The notes under the pieces: generated by a model
What the model saw: the letters and a program-made list of their open reading frames with translations, nothing else
Databases searched by the model: none
Told to the model about the DNA's origin: nothing
Assembly (NCBI GenBank): GCA_027186245.1
Contig: CP114495.1
Coordinates: 3,115,001-3,179,000, forward strand
DNA: 64,000 nt
DNA from: Coriaria nepalensis
Taxonomy: Eukaryota; Streptophyta; Magnoliopsida; Cucurbitales; Coriariaceae
Reading direction: 5' to 3'
In this document: positions 1-9,808 of the stretch, in pieces
Position numbering within the stretch: the first letter of the stretch is position 1
How the letters are laid out: each line of letters begins with the position of its first letter
Position numbers and translations under genes: made by a program

Positions 1-37
<37 letters not shown>
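1..37. repeat. (GA)n microsatellite
   Basis: About 18 uninterrupted GA units run from the window edge to 37. On the minus strand this is a CT tract forming the first bases of the intron that follows the exon at 39-155, so it touches a splice donor. Confidence 0.95.
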
Positions 38-38
<1 letters not shown>

Positions 39-41
<3 letters not shown>

Positions 42-155
42 AGAGGCGCGAGCGAGCTCGTCCAGTTGAGGAACCGAAGGGCGAGGATCTCCACGACCCT
101 TGGCGTGGTGCTTGTGAAGTGATAAACCTCGCAGCTTTCTCATGGAAGTTTTCAT
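39..155 (-). CDS. First coding exon of an At2g33490-like (BAR-domain type) protein, partial
   Basis: Reading the minus strand from the ATG at 155 gives 39 codons beginning MKTSMRKLRGLSLHKH and ending QLDELARASQ, followed by a GT donor at 38-37. This matches the remembered N-terminus of Arabidopsis At2g33490 and relatives (MKTS.RRLRG.LHKH...DELAQASQD). Those are plant proteins with an N-terminal BAR-like helical region thought to bind membranes, and a proline/serine-rich tail. The rest of the gene lies left of the window. The intron begins with a pure CT repeat (GA on the plus strand, 1-37), so the donor reads CAG|GTCTCTCT. A second in-frame ATG lies four codons in; I chose the first because family members start MKTS. 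The family match is from memory and covers only 39 residues. Confidence 0.7.
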
Positions 156-330
156 AACTAAAACTCTTCCTCTCTCTGTAACAGAAAACTCTGAACTCAA
201 AACAGAACAGAGGAGGAAGAAGAAGAAGCTCTATTTTCCTCTCTCTCTCTCTAGAACTATAACCGAGTGCCACGTCATCGATTGCGGGAGAATAGTGGAA
301 TTGGTCTTATAAGTTTGACTGATGCTTTTT

Positions 331-366
<36 letters not shown>

Positions 367-863
367 TAGTCGGTGAATTCAATTTAATATCAATCGTTTA
401 CTTTGACTTTTAATTCTTTTCTTTCCCCGCCAAAATAATTAACTTCAATTTATTTATTTATTTTCATATTTATTATCTCAAATTTTATATCCATATTTTC
501 TTAATAAATTACTTTGAATGAGTGACTAACAAATTCAATGGAACTTCTCTATTCAAACAAATAAACAGAAGAAAAAGAAAAAAAAAAAAAAAAAAAGACT
601 ATAATTAATATATTAAAATATATTGATGTTTTGCAATGAATCTTCTTCGTCACGTTGTTGACAACCACTTTGTTCCAATTTGTGTATTACGGTCCTAATT
701 GAGCATTTGCCAAGAAAATAGAAATTAAACCGACCGCCATTTTTCTTCGGTCAATAGAACCGCGTTTGAACCATCATAAGCGTTTAGGATTCAAGATTTC
801 ACATTATATATATAATATGTTATGTGTATATATAATTCAATTTTGATTTTTGTTAACGGGTAT
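156..863. other. 5' flank of the left-edge gene, no gene seen
   Basis: The first ~150 bases are CT/GA-rich, as expected for the leader of the minus-strand gene. A (TTTA)n microsatellite occupies about 334-368 and an A-run about 575-597. The rest is AT-rich with no coding signal that I can support. Confidence 0.6.
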
Positions 864-2407
864 TGATATTAGAATTTCTTGAACATATGACATAAGTTGA
901 TTGGATTTTATATTTAAATTAAATGTAAGTTATTTAGTAATAATTAAATCGATTAATTAATATAACCGGTCAAATGTTAATTTTAATCGGATAATAATTA
1001 ATTATGATAAATCGAAAATCATTTAATTATATCAAATTCGAGTTAAGAGTTATTTTATTTCAAAAATATAAAATGTCATTAGAATTAATGAGGTATCATA
1101 AAATATAGTTATAGATCAAGGGCACAAGGATCATGGTAGGAGCAATTTGAACCGTTCAAAGTAAAAACAAACCAACTCGTATCCACCATCAAGTTCAGTC
1201 CAAATAGCTCCACAGAATAAGAGAATTAGCCATAAAAAATGTAGAAATTCGGCCAAGGGTAAAAAATAGGATCATATTTTTTTTCAAATAGTGGTAAAAA
1301 TAATATTTTCAACAAAGATAAGAGGTTGGCTGAATTTAAGACATGAAGCAACGATGTGGGTTGAACTTAGAGAGAAAAATAAAGCATCTTAGCCTAAATG
1401 GAGAGAAAGAGAGAAATAAAATTTTGTTCGGAAGTTGTTTTGATTGAAACTTGAACCACTTTACCCCAAAAGTGGGACTCATTTCAACCCATTCTCAACC
1501 AAAAAGTAAGTCGACCAATGTGCCAAAAGTCAATGAACCTAGACCAAAATTCAATCGGATTCAACTAGAAGCTTAGTCAGCAACCAATCCACTAAAAAGG
1601 TGGTGTGACCCACAAATTTGGTAGTGGCATTAGAAAAAGAGAAGATTTGGTTAGTTGATCAACTTTATTACGAATGTGCCATCTGAAATTTACCCTATAA
1701 ATAGCAGACTTTAGTGAAGGCAAAAATCATCACGAATGATTAATAAAAAATCGAGCAATACTTGTAAATCCTCTTTATGCTCCAAAAAGGTCTCTCAAAA
1801 TTATACGCCATACTTATTTTTTTTTTCAATTCTTCTAAGAATTATGTATTTCTTTAGATTCATTCTTCGAAATTAGTAAAGTACGAGGTTTTTACTTGAG
1901 TGATAGTCTCAATCTATCGGTCATGGATTTGACAACTTTATTTATTTCTTTGTTCATTTACATTTTCATTTATCACTTTCATGCGAGTATAGTTAATTTA
2001 AATTAATTTCTTATCTTAGATTAAATATTTATTTTTAATTTCGTCATTTTATTAAAATGTTATTTACTTATTCATTTATTTTCGTCTTTTAATCTTCAAT
2101 TCCATTTTCCGTTTACCATTTATTTTTTTAGCATTAGTTCAGTCCACTCTTCAATAGATCCGTCGAAAAAAAAATCATATCTAAATTAATTTTAATCATT
2201 TCACCTAGTCAGAAGTCAGATCAATTCCATTAGCATGTATTTTTTTTTTATAGTATGAAATTCATTTTAACTTTCTTGTACGCCAACATTTATCGTGTTC
2301 TTAATTACATTTTGTTGAAGGTGTTAGATCTGTTAAAACCCAATCATGACATATAAATCATTTTAATTTTCTGGGTTTTTTTATGGTGGATTTTTCTGAT
2401 GTAAACA
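864..2407 (+). mobile_element. LTR-like repeat, copy 1
   Basis: This block aligns by eye over its whole length with 20340-21745 and over its 3' part with 3040-4200. It begins TGATATTAGAATTT and ends CTGATGTAAACA, giving the TG...CA ends typical of LTRs. A perfect TATA-type box CTATAAATAG at 1695-1704 is conserved at the same relative place in all three copies, which fixes the orientation as plus. Shared landmarks include an 'AACC-actaaaaaggt' stretch before the TATA box, a 'gcattagttcagtccac' stretch about 430 bases after it, and a 'gttagatctgt' stretch near the end. No retrotransposon coding sequence was recognised beside it. The superfamily is not determined. Confidence 0.6.
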
Positions 2408-3039
2408 AAATGGAACTCGTAGTGAGACTTTCTATAGGCGGATTGCTAACTTCCTATTAAAGTATAATGGTGCGATTGTCGAGGATATCTCCACTATCTC
2501 ATTTAATCGATAACCCTCATATCAGCCCACATCAAATGGAATTTATTGCTCCACCCCCAATGTCGCATTTAGAGAATATCCAGAGGTAGCCGAAGAAAGA
2601 TTCTACCTCAACCCTTAATATAGGGGCCAATCAAATTTCTCATTGGCGCAACAGTCCTACCCATCAAACTTATTAATGACCCGACTTATTGAACGGCTAA
2701 AAGCAGCTAAATAATGATCGGAGAATACAACATCATATTTTCTTGGATGCTTAGAAAAAATTTATCAATATTTACCGCCGATCTACTCGCCACGACAATA
2801 GGGCTGTTGTGGGGGGGGGGGGGGGGTAGTTGGCTAGTCGAATCCGGCCACTTGTGTTTGACATTAGCGGTCTTATATGGACACAAGCCGATCAATAAAA
2901 GATTCTGGCAGTTATCCCATTCAGGTCGTACGATCCTCTAACATATAACCATTAATCCCAAGAATGGCTCGACCACCTTTTACTGACAGATTGGCTTACC
3001 TATCAATCAAGGTAGATGTTGCCATCTCCGCCAAGGGGA
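2408..3039 (+). mobile_element. Sequence between two LTR-like copies
   Basis: About 630 bases lie between copies 1 and 2 of the LTR-like repeat. If those are the two ends of one element, this is its whole internal region, far too short for gag-pol, which would make the element non-autonomous or internally deleted. I see no primer-binding site that I can name. It contains a run of 16 G at 2811-2826. Short frames here look accidental. Confidence 0.35.
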
Positions 3040-4200
3040 TATAATGACGTATTTTCCAACGATGATTTCTATGTACCTCCGAGATATCAGTTGGCCAATA
3101 TGTCATTTTCGCCAAGTGCCGAATTTGAGATATAAAGTAGCAATGTCGACTGAACTTGGAGGGAAAAAGAGAGCATCTTGGCCGAAATGGAGAGAGAGAG
3201 AGAGTTTCAATCAGAAGTTGTTTAGATCGAAAGTTGAACCACTTTTCCCTAAAAGTGGACCCATTTTGACCTACTCTCAACCAAAAAAGCAAGTTAGACT
3301 GAAAATCATGGAGAGTCAATAGGAGTTTAGTTGAAATTCATGGAGGAGTGAGAGGAATCAGTTGCAATGAACCTAGATCGAAAGTGGACCGAATTCGACA
3401 GGAAACTTAGTTAGCAACCAACCTATTAAAAAGGTTGTGGGACCTATAAATTGGGTAATAGCATCAAACAAAAAGAGAAAATAGGTTAGTGGATCGATTT
3501 TATTACAAATGTATCATCCAAAAATTGCCTATAAATAGCATGATTGGATGAAGGAAAAAATTATCACCGACGATCAATAAAAAAGCGAGAAACACTAGTA
3601 AATCCTCTCAACGTTGTGGTAAAATTTGTCTAAGAATTATGTCTTTCCTTAGATCTATTCTTCGAAATTAGTAATTATAGTACAAGATTCGTACCTGTGA
3701 TAATCTCAATCTATGAGTCATAGATTAGACACTTTTATCTCTTTCTTTATTGATCTCTTTCATAGGGAATAAAGTTAATTTAAAGTTAATTTCTTATCAT
3801 ATATTAGAATTGTTGCTTTTAATTCCATCATTTCATTTAGAATTCTTTACTTATTCATTTATTTACGTCTTTTAGTCTTCTATTCCACTTTTCGTTTACT
3901 ATTTACTTTGTTAGTATTAGTTCAGCCGCTCGTTAGTAGATTTGTCAAACAAAAAATTGGATCTATATTAATTTTAATTCTTTCACTTAGTTAGAAGTAA
4001 AATAAATTCTATTAACATATATTTCTTTTATTTTATTTTATTTTATAGTGTGAAAGTCACTTTAACCTTTTGATACGCATGTATTTCTCATATTTCAAAT
4101 TACATTTTGTCGAAGGTTAGATCTGTAAAACCCCAATCTCACCATTTAAACTCCTTTAATTATTTGGATTTTTAGGCAGAAGATTTTCCTGACGTTAACA
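3040..4200 (+). mobile_element. LTR-like repeat, copy 2 (5'-truncated)
   Basis: It matches copy 1 from roughly its position 1255 onward: the 'gcatcttggccgaaatggagag' zone near 3172, the TATA box CTATAAATAG at 3529-3538, the 'agtattagttcagcc' zone near 3912, and the terminal TGACGTTAACA ending at 4200. The upstream third of copy 1 has no visible counterpart, so this copy is truncated or rearranged. Similarity is clearly recognisable but eroded by many substitutions and indels, so the insertion is old. Confidence 0.55.
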
Positions 4201-4670
4201 TACTAACTTCAAGAAAATATTATATATAGTATTATCCTATGAAACTCGAAATCTCGAGGTGGGTCTCATCTGCAATCACGTGTCTTAATCATTTAGATAA
4301 TAACTTGGAATTTATATAGAATACTTAACGTATGATTTGGAGTAGTAAAACGATGTCAGTTATAACATTAGGAGTTAGAATTTGAATATTATCAAGTCAA
4401 ATTAGAATTTTAATTTCAAGTAAATGTAGAATAAATAGTCTCTCAAATAGAACCTAAATTCTTGTTGATTTATAAAATATAATTTGAGTCCATAGAATCT
4501 TATTAAAGTCTCTTAGAATTTAATGATAATAACATAATCTAATTAATGATAGGGATGGCCTATACAAGCATCTTAACTATTCTTCAACCCGACCCAATTT
4601 TTTCTTTTCCTTTTTCTTTTTTTCAATCTTAAGTCCAATTCATTAGATGGTCAAAATGAGACCATCTATA

Positions 4671-4701
<31 letters not shown>

Positions 4702-5129
4702 AATTTTTTTTTTTCAAAGTTGGTAGCAAAGTTAGATGAAGCCCAACTAGTCTCAATTATTGCCCCTCCCCCTCAAACAAAAACAAAAAAAAAACATTGA
4801 GCCGCCATCCCCAATATGTAATGAAACCTTATTCTTTTGTACACATATATTCCCTCCATCGTTGTCATTATTCTCATGAATCTCACCTTTCTATCTCTTT
4901 CCCCACCTTTATATATATAATGCATTTTTGTGAATATGGTGAGTGGGGAAAAAATGTTATTGTAAGAATAAATTTCTCTCATATATACAAGTTGATGATT
5001 ATGGTATTAATAAAATTATTTAATACATGATTATAAACTATGTTGATACAAGAAGAATTATATATATAATAAAATTTAATAATTTCAATTAAATAAAAAA
5101 ATTTATCTCATCATCTTAAGAGTAATATA
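4201..5129. other. AT-rich intergenic stretch
   Basis: This stretch is AT-rich with short (AT)n tracts (about 4668-4687) and long T/A homopolymers (about 4687-4715). No gene, RNA or domain is recognised. Confidence 0.6.
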
Positions 5130-5580
5130 TTAATTTATCGAAATTTTATAATTATATATAACTCCTCTACTACTTATAGCCTGAACAGTAGCATGGCGAA
5201 AGGAATCATCGACATTTAGCTTGTACCAACAAAGAGGGGGAGCTGACCAAACGCAAACAATGGGAGCCCGAAAGAGCCTTGACCTAATAGAACAGGCCAT
5301 ATCCAATAACAAACTTCTATCAGAAGAACGAAGAGCAATGGATTTTAACTGCACTGAGTTAATTTCCCATCCAATTCAGAACACGATGGATGATGATATT
5401 AGCATGCATAGCACCTCCTTCATGCATAGACTTGTTTCTAGAAAGCCATATCTCCCAGCATATTACCATGGGCACCAAACTCACCACCATAAGCACTTGA
5501 GTAGACACGTGATTGACTGACCACCGGAGCAGAAAACGGTGAAGGAGAGGTTGTTGAATCGGGTCTAAGAGTTGAACCAT
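5130..5580 (-). pseudogene. LINE-type retrotransposon 3' fragment (linker plus RNase H start)
   Basis: Two overlapping minus-strand frames read as consecutive parts of a plant non-LTR retrotransposon polyprotein. The first (5580 to 5359) contains VICWEIWLSRNKSMHEG, like the 'W.IW..RN...HE' segment that follows the reverse transcriptase. The second (5354 to 5130) contains VWSAPPLCWYKLNVDDSF, matching the start of the RNase H-like domain ('W.PPP.GW.KLNVDGS'). A frameshift near 5340-5360 separates them, and the frame ends soon after the RNase H start. The element is therefore broken and truncated. The family level is secure; the exact clade is not. Confidence 0.65.
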
Positions 5581-6608
5581 GTTAAAAGGCCGACCAATCT
5601 TGGGGGTCTAATTGGCTTAGGTTCGAGCCCTGAGAGCCGAACCAATGAGCAACCAATTTAGATACTCGAAATCATACTTTAGTGTTTAAGACCCAAACAT
5701 ATGAAGAAGGCAGGAGAACTCGAATATCACAAACTAATTTTTCTAACATTTAATCTTTCCATTTTTTGGATCTTCGGAGTTACATCGTTAGAAGTAATAT
5801 TAGTTACATCTTTTTGTACTTTTAGCCGGTGTTTCGATCGGAAGACATATTATTGGGGCATATCCAAAACTTGACATCAATACTTATCAAAATAAACATA
5901 TTTTAATCACTTAATTTTTATTTATAAATATATTAAAAATATATTTATATCTATAAATTATTTATCACTTATAACAATTTTTTATGCACACTTCCATTCC
6001 AAACGGACACTAAATCAGATGAACATAAAATTATAAAAACCAATTATTAATATAATTAATTAAATTATAATAAATAAAAGATAAAAGATCATCTAAGTGG
6101 CTGATATTTATAAGCTTAATCCAGTTTCGAAATGAACAGTAATTTTCCAGATACGTATGGATGTTTAAGCAAATAGATTAAAGCCAAGTGTGTGTATGTC
6201 TTCTGAATAAATACAGATTAGATACGTCCTTATTAAATGCATGTTCTATGTTTTTTCTTGTTTTTGTTTTGGTTTTGCCACTTAGTATAAAGAAAAAAAA
6301 AACCTCTTCGGCCACCTCAAAAGCTAGCATTCGCAAGCATCCATCCAACCAACCCATAGCGCATCCAAAAACACACACCTCTGAATTCATCTCACTCTCT
6401 CCTTCTTCTTCTCCTTTCTTAGATACCCTCATCATCAAAGAATCTGGCCAGGAGAAATTCGGAATCAAAAAGATTCTGGGGCAAAGAGAAAGAAAAAGAG
6501 AATCAGGGTCAAAAACTTGTTTTAACCCCTCTCACAGAGTACAGGAAGATTGAAGAAAGTCTTTTGTCAATTTATTTTAGCTCCTCTCTTCTTCAATCTT
6601 TGACACAT
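5581..6608. other. Intergenic stretch and leader of the ACR-type gene
   Basis: The left part is AT-rich with no gene. From about 6290 the sequence turns CT-rich, with many TCTTCTTCTCC-like runs, as in plant 5' leaders, so the transcript of the gene starting at 6609 probably begins somewhere in 6250-6400. I cannot place a TATA box with confidence. Confidence 0.5.
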
Positions 6609-8784
6609 ATGGAATGCTGGTCTCCTCCTCTGCCCTCTGGCAATGAGTTTGAGAAGCTCGTCATTAGAATGAACCCACCAAGGTAAACAAAAAAACACAC
6701 ACAAGTTTTCAATTTCTTGCTTGTTCAATTTTAGTTCTTGTTCATCTGGGTTTTTTTTTTCCGTTTTCTGGAGAATTTGAGTTAATGGGTTTTCTGTAAA
6801 ATTTCAACTTTTTCTATTTTTATTTTTAATTTTTAATTTTTTTTGTTTCTTTGTTGAAATGGGGGATTTTTGCAGGGTTACAGTTGATAATGGGTCAAGC
6901 AGGAAAGCCACATTGATTAAGGTATTCCTTATAATCCTTGAATTCTATATATATTAAGTTTAATTTTGATAACCACAAGTTTTTGAAGATAGTATGGAGT
7001 CCCCCTTTTTCTTTTCATGAGGTTTATTTTATTTTATTTTTTCTTCCAAAAAATTGATGCAGGTTGATAGTGCAAATAGGCATGGTAGTTTGCTAGAAGT
7101 AGTTCAGGTTCTGACTGATATGAACCTCTTAATACGTCGAGCTTACATTTCCTCAGATGGAGAATGGTTCATGGATGGTTAGCTTCTATATTCCCTTGCC
7201 TTTTGTACATATGTACATATACACGAATAACGGTATAAGATCTTAATTTCCAAACCAAGCTAGGATTATTGATTCATTATCATATTTACATTTTTTTGTC
7301 TTTTCTAGTGTTTCATGTCACGGATCAAAATGGTAAGAAGCTATCCGAAGACAATGTTGCCGAGCGAATCCAACAGGTCAATATAACCATGTTTCCGGGC
7401 ACCACCCATTTTTTTCCCCTAATTTTTTCTAATCATCTTATTTGATAGAATCCAGTATTGTATATTTGTACATGTAAAAGATGTCATATAATGTTTTATC
7501 ATTATTGTTTTTGTCTCTAGTCGCTGGGACCCACCGCCCGTAGTTTCCGGTCAGTGAGGAGGTCTGTAGGGGTCCAAACCTCCACAGAACACACAACGAT
7601 CGAACTAACTGGAAGGGACCGGCCTGGTTTACTGTCAGAAGTATTTGCAGTTTTAACCGATCTCAAATGCAATGTAGTGGCCGCAGAAGTGTGGACCCAC
7701 AATTCGAGAATGGCCTCTGTCGTCTTCATCACTGATGAATCTTCTGGAACTCCTATCGATGATCATGATCGCCTTGCCAAGATCAAGCAGCTCCTTCTGT
7801 ATGTATTGAAAGGGGATATAGACAGTAAGCGTAGCGCCAACATGGCCGTCTCCGTGGGGTCCACCCATAAAGAACGGAGGCTTCACCAAATGATGTATGC
7901 AGACCGTGATTACGATGAAGATCATCGTGGTGCATCATCGTTTTGTGCCTCCAGTGCTGACCGTAGCAAAGCCTGTGTGACCGCAGAGAATTGTGTGGAG
8001 AAAGGGTACACTGTGGTTAACTTGAGATGCCCAGATCGTCCTAAGTTGCTCTTTGATACAGTTTGCACGTTAACTGATATGCAATACGTGGTCTACCATG
8101 GAACAATCATTTCAGAAGGACCTGAGGCTTATCAGGTTGCTTTACCTTTTTTTTTTTTTTTTCCTGTATACTTCATATCGCTATAAGAGCCTTCTTATAG
8201 AGTAAACATGATATGTTGTCTTAACAGGAGTACTATATGAGACATAGGGATGGGAGGCCTATTAGTTCTGAGGCAGAAAGACAAAGGGTGATAAATTGCT
8301 TGGAGGCCGCAATTAAAAGGCGAACATCTGAGGTATAGATACATATAATATTTCTTTTATAAATTTAAATTCTGAATTCTAATTTAGTATATCAGATTTT
8401 AATTTTGATGTGGGTAATGTGAACGTTTTGATTCAGGGTATAAGACTAGAGCTTTGTAGTGAAGATAGAATCGGGCTTTTATCGGACGTGACGCGGATCT
8501 TTCGAGAAAATGGTCTATCGGTTAGTAGGGCCGAGGTTACTACTAGGGGTTCTCGGGCCGTGAATGTGTTCTATGTGACTGATGCATCCGGAAATTCAGT
8601 GAGGAGCAAAACAATTGAAGAAGTAAGGAAAGAGATTGGACTTACTATTCTTAGAGTAAAAGATGAAGAGCTATGCTCGAAATCTCCACCTCAGGAGAGC
8701 AGCAGGTTTTCGCTTGGTAATCTCTTTCGGTCCAGTTCCGAGAAGTTCCTTTACAACTTGGGTTTGATCAAGTCGTGTTCTTGA
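6609..8784 (+). CDS. ACT domain repeat (ACR) protein, four ACT domains
   Basis: Seven coding exons join without frame breaks: 6609-6682, 6876-6921, 7063-7177, 7309-7376, 7521-8135, 8228-8332 and 8437-8784, giving 456 aa. Every intron has GT-AG ends. Four ACT domains can be read: about 37-112 ([19 protein letters not shown]), 125-200 ([20 protein letters not shown]), 263-340 ([17 protein letters not shown]) and 342-415 ([16 protein letters not shown]). The N-terminal [13 protein letters not shown] and the C-terminal [16 protein letters not shown] stretch are hallmarks of the plant ACR family (Arabidopsis ACR3-ACR8, about 450 aa). ACT domains bind amino acids or similar small ligands; ACR proteins have no attached enzyme domain and are thought to sense amino acids, with the in vivo ligand mostly unknown. 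The overall pattern resembles the ACR4/ACR5/ACR6 branch, but I cannot name the orthologue. It converges on the cyclophilin gene 1 kb downstream. Confidence 0.92.
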
Positions 8785-9808
8785 GTAGTTGATTTGGTTT
8801 TAGGTCAATCTTGTTGATCTTAGGTCCATATCCTATAAAAACCTAGCAGATCAGATTTCAACTTGTACATGTTTTTTCTCTTCTTTTTCTTCTCCCATCA
8901 TTTTTTTCTTTTTAAGACTCAAATGTAAATACACACATTTTTAAGGCCTTTGAAATTTGCAACAACTTTTGTATTCTTTGAATTGCTTGAGGGACAAATA
9001 GAGATTAGGGTACATAGTAAAGTACAACAATAGTTGCATATATGTGAGAGAGTTGCATCCGATGATTTTTCAGGATCGGCAGTTAAAAGGTTAGGTGTGT
9101 TTGAATTTGGATAAAGAGAAAGATGAGGTTAGGTGTGTTCGAATTTGGATAAAGAGAGATGGTATATTTTATAGGTCAATCATGTGGAGGCAACTTAGTA
9201 GTGAGCTAGTGATGTTTTAATGAACCTCGAGATAAATTAGTATGTGCCTGAAAGAAATTGGTGGAGGCTCCGACCAGTGGCATAGCTCTACTTTGGACCG
9301 GTTTTATAATATTACAATACTTTCAACTGTCAATGATAAGGTCTCTTCTTTGGGTTACTGACAAAGCTCTTGATGTTTCAATCTAATTCCGCACAGAGAG
9401 AGCCCTCGAAAGATGATTACGAATTAATTGCGTAAATCTTACCTCCTCAACACCAAAAGTAACCGTTAAATGAAGTTGTCCAAGACGCCATCCATGCGTA
9501 ATGGTCCGAGTGGAATCAATAAAGTTTTGTACTTGGGTACTTTTTTCAATTTTTACTAGAGAAATCATGTCATGGGAGTGGATTAACGACATGAAAAGAA
9601 GTAGCTGCCAGCCGCTTTTGGAGCTCTATATGATCGACAAATACATATTACAAGGGAAAGAGTTCTGAAAATAAAAACCCTTCTACTCATCGTCCCAAAG
9701 GCAGTATGAAATGGGAAGCCAGAGTTGAAAACTTCGAAAAGATACGCAAAAATGGAAGATAAATAAACTGAAAAAGGAAAAAAAGAAGAACAAAGGTTTG
9801 GTTGATGA
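8785..9808. other. Convergent 3' flanks
   Basis: These 1024 bases separate the stop codons of the ACR-type gene (+) and the cyclophilin gene (-) and must contain both 3' untranslated regions. A direct duplication 'ttaggtgtgttygaatttggataaagaga' is visible at about 9091-9119 and 9128-9157. Short frames here are not convincing genes. Confidence 0.5.

Noticed and set aside
5560..5650. tRNA or SINE-like B box GGTTCGAGCCC
   Set aside because: No A box at proper spacing and no cloverleaf could be drawn; one motif is not enough for an RNA gene.
6188..6553. 121-codon plus frame just before the ACR-type gene
   Set aside because: Composition is that of a CT-rich leader and the overlapping minus frame is equally open. 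No domain, and the real start at 6609 is in another frame.
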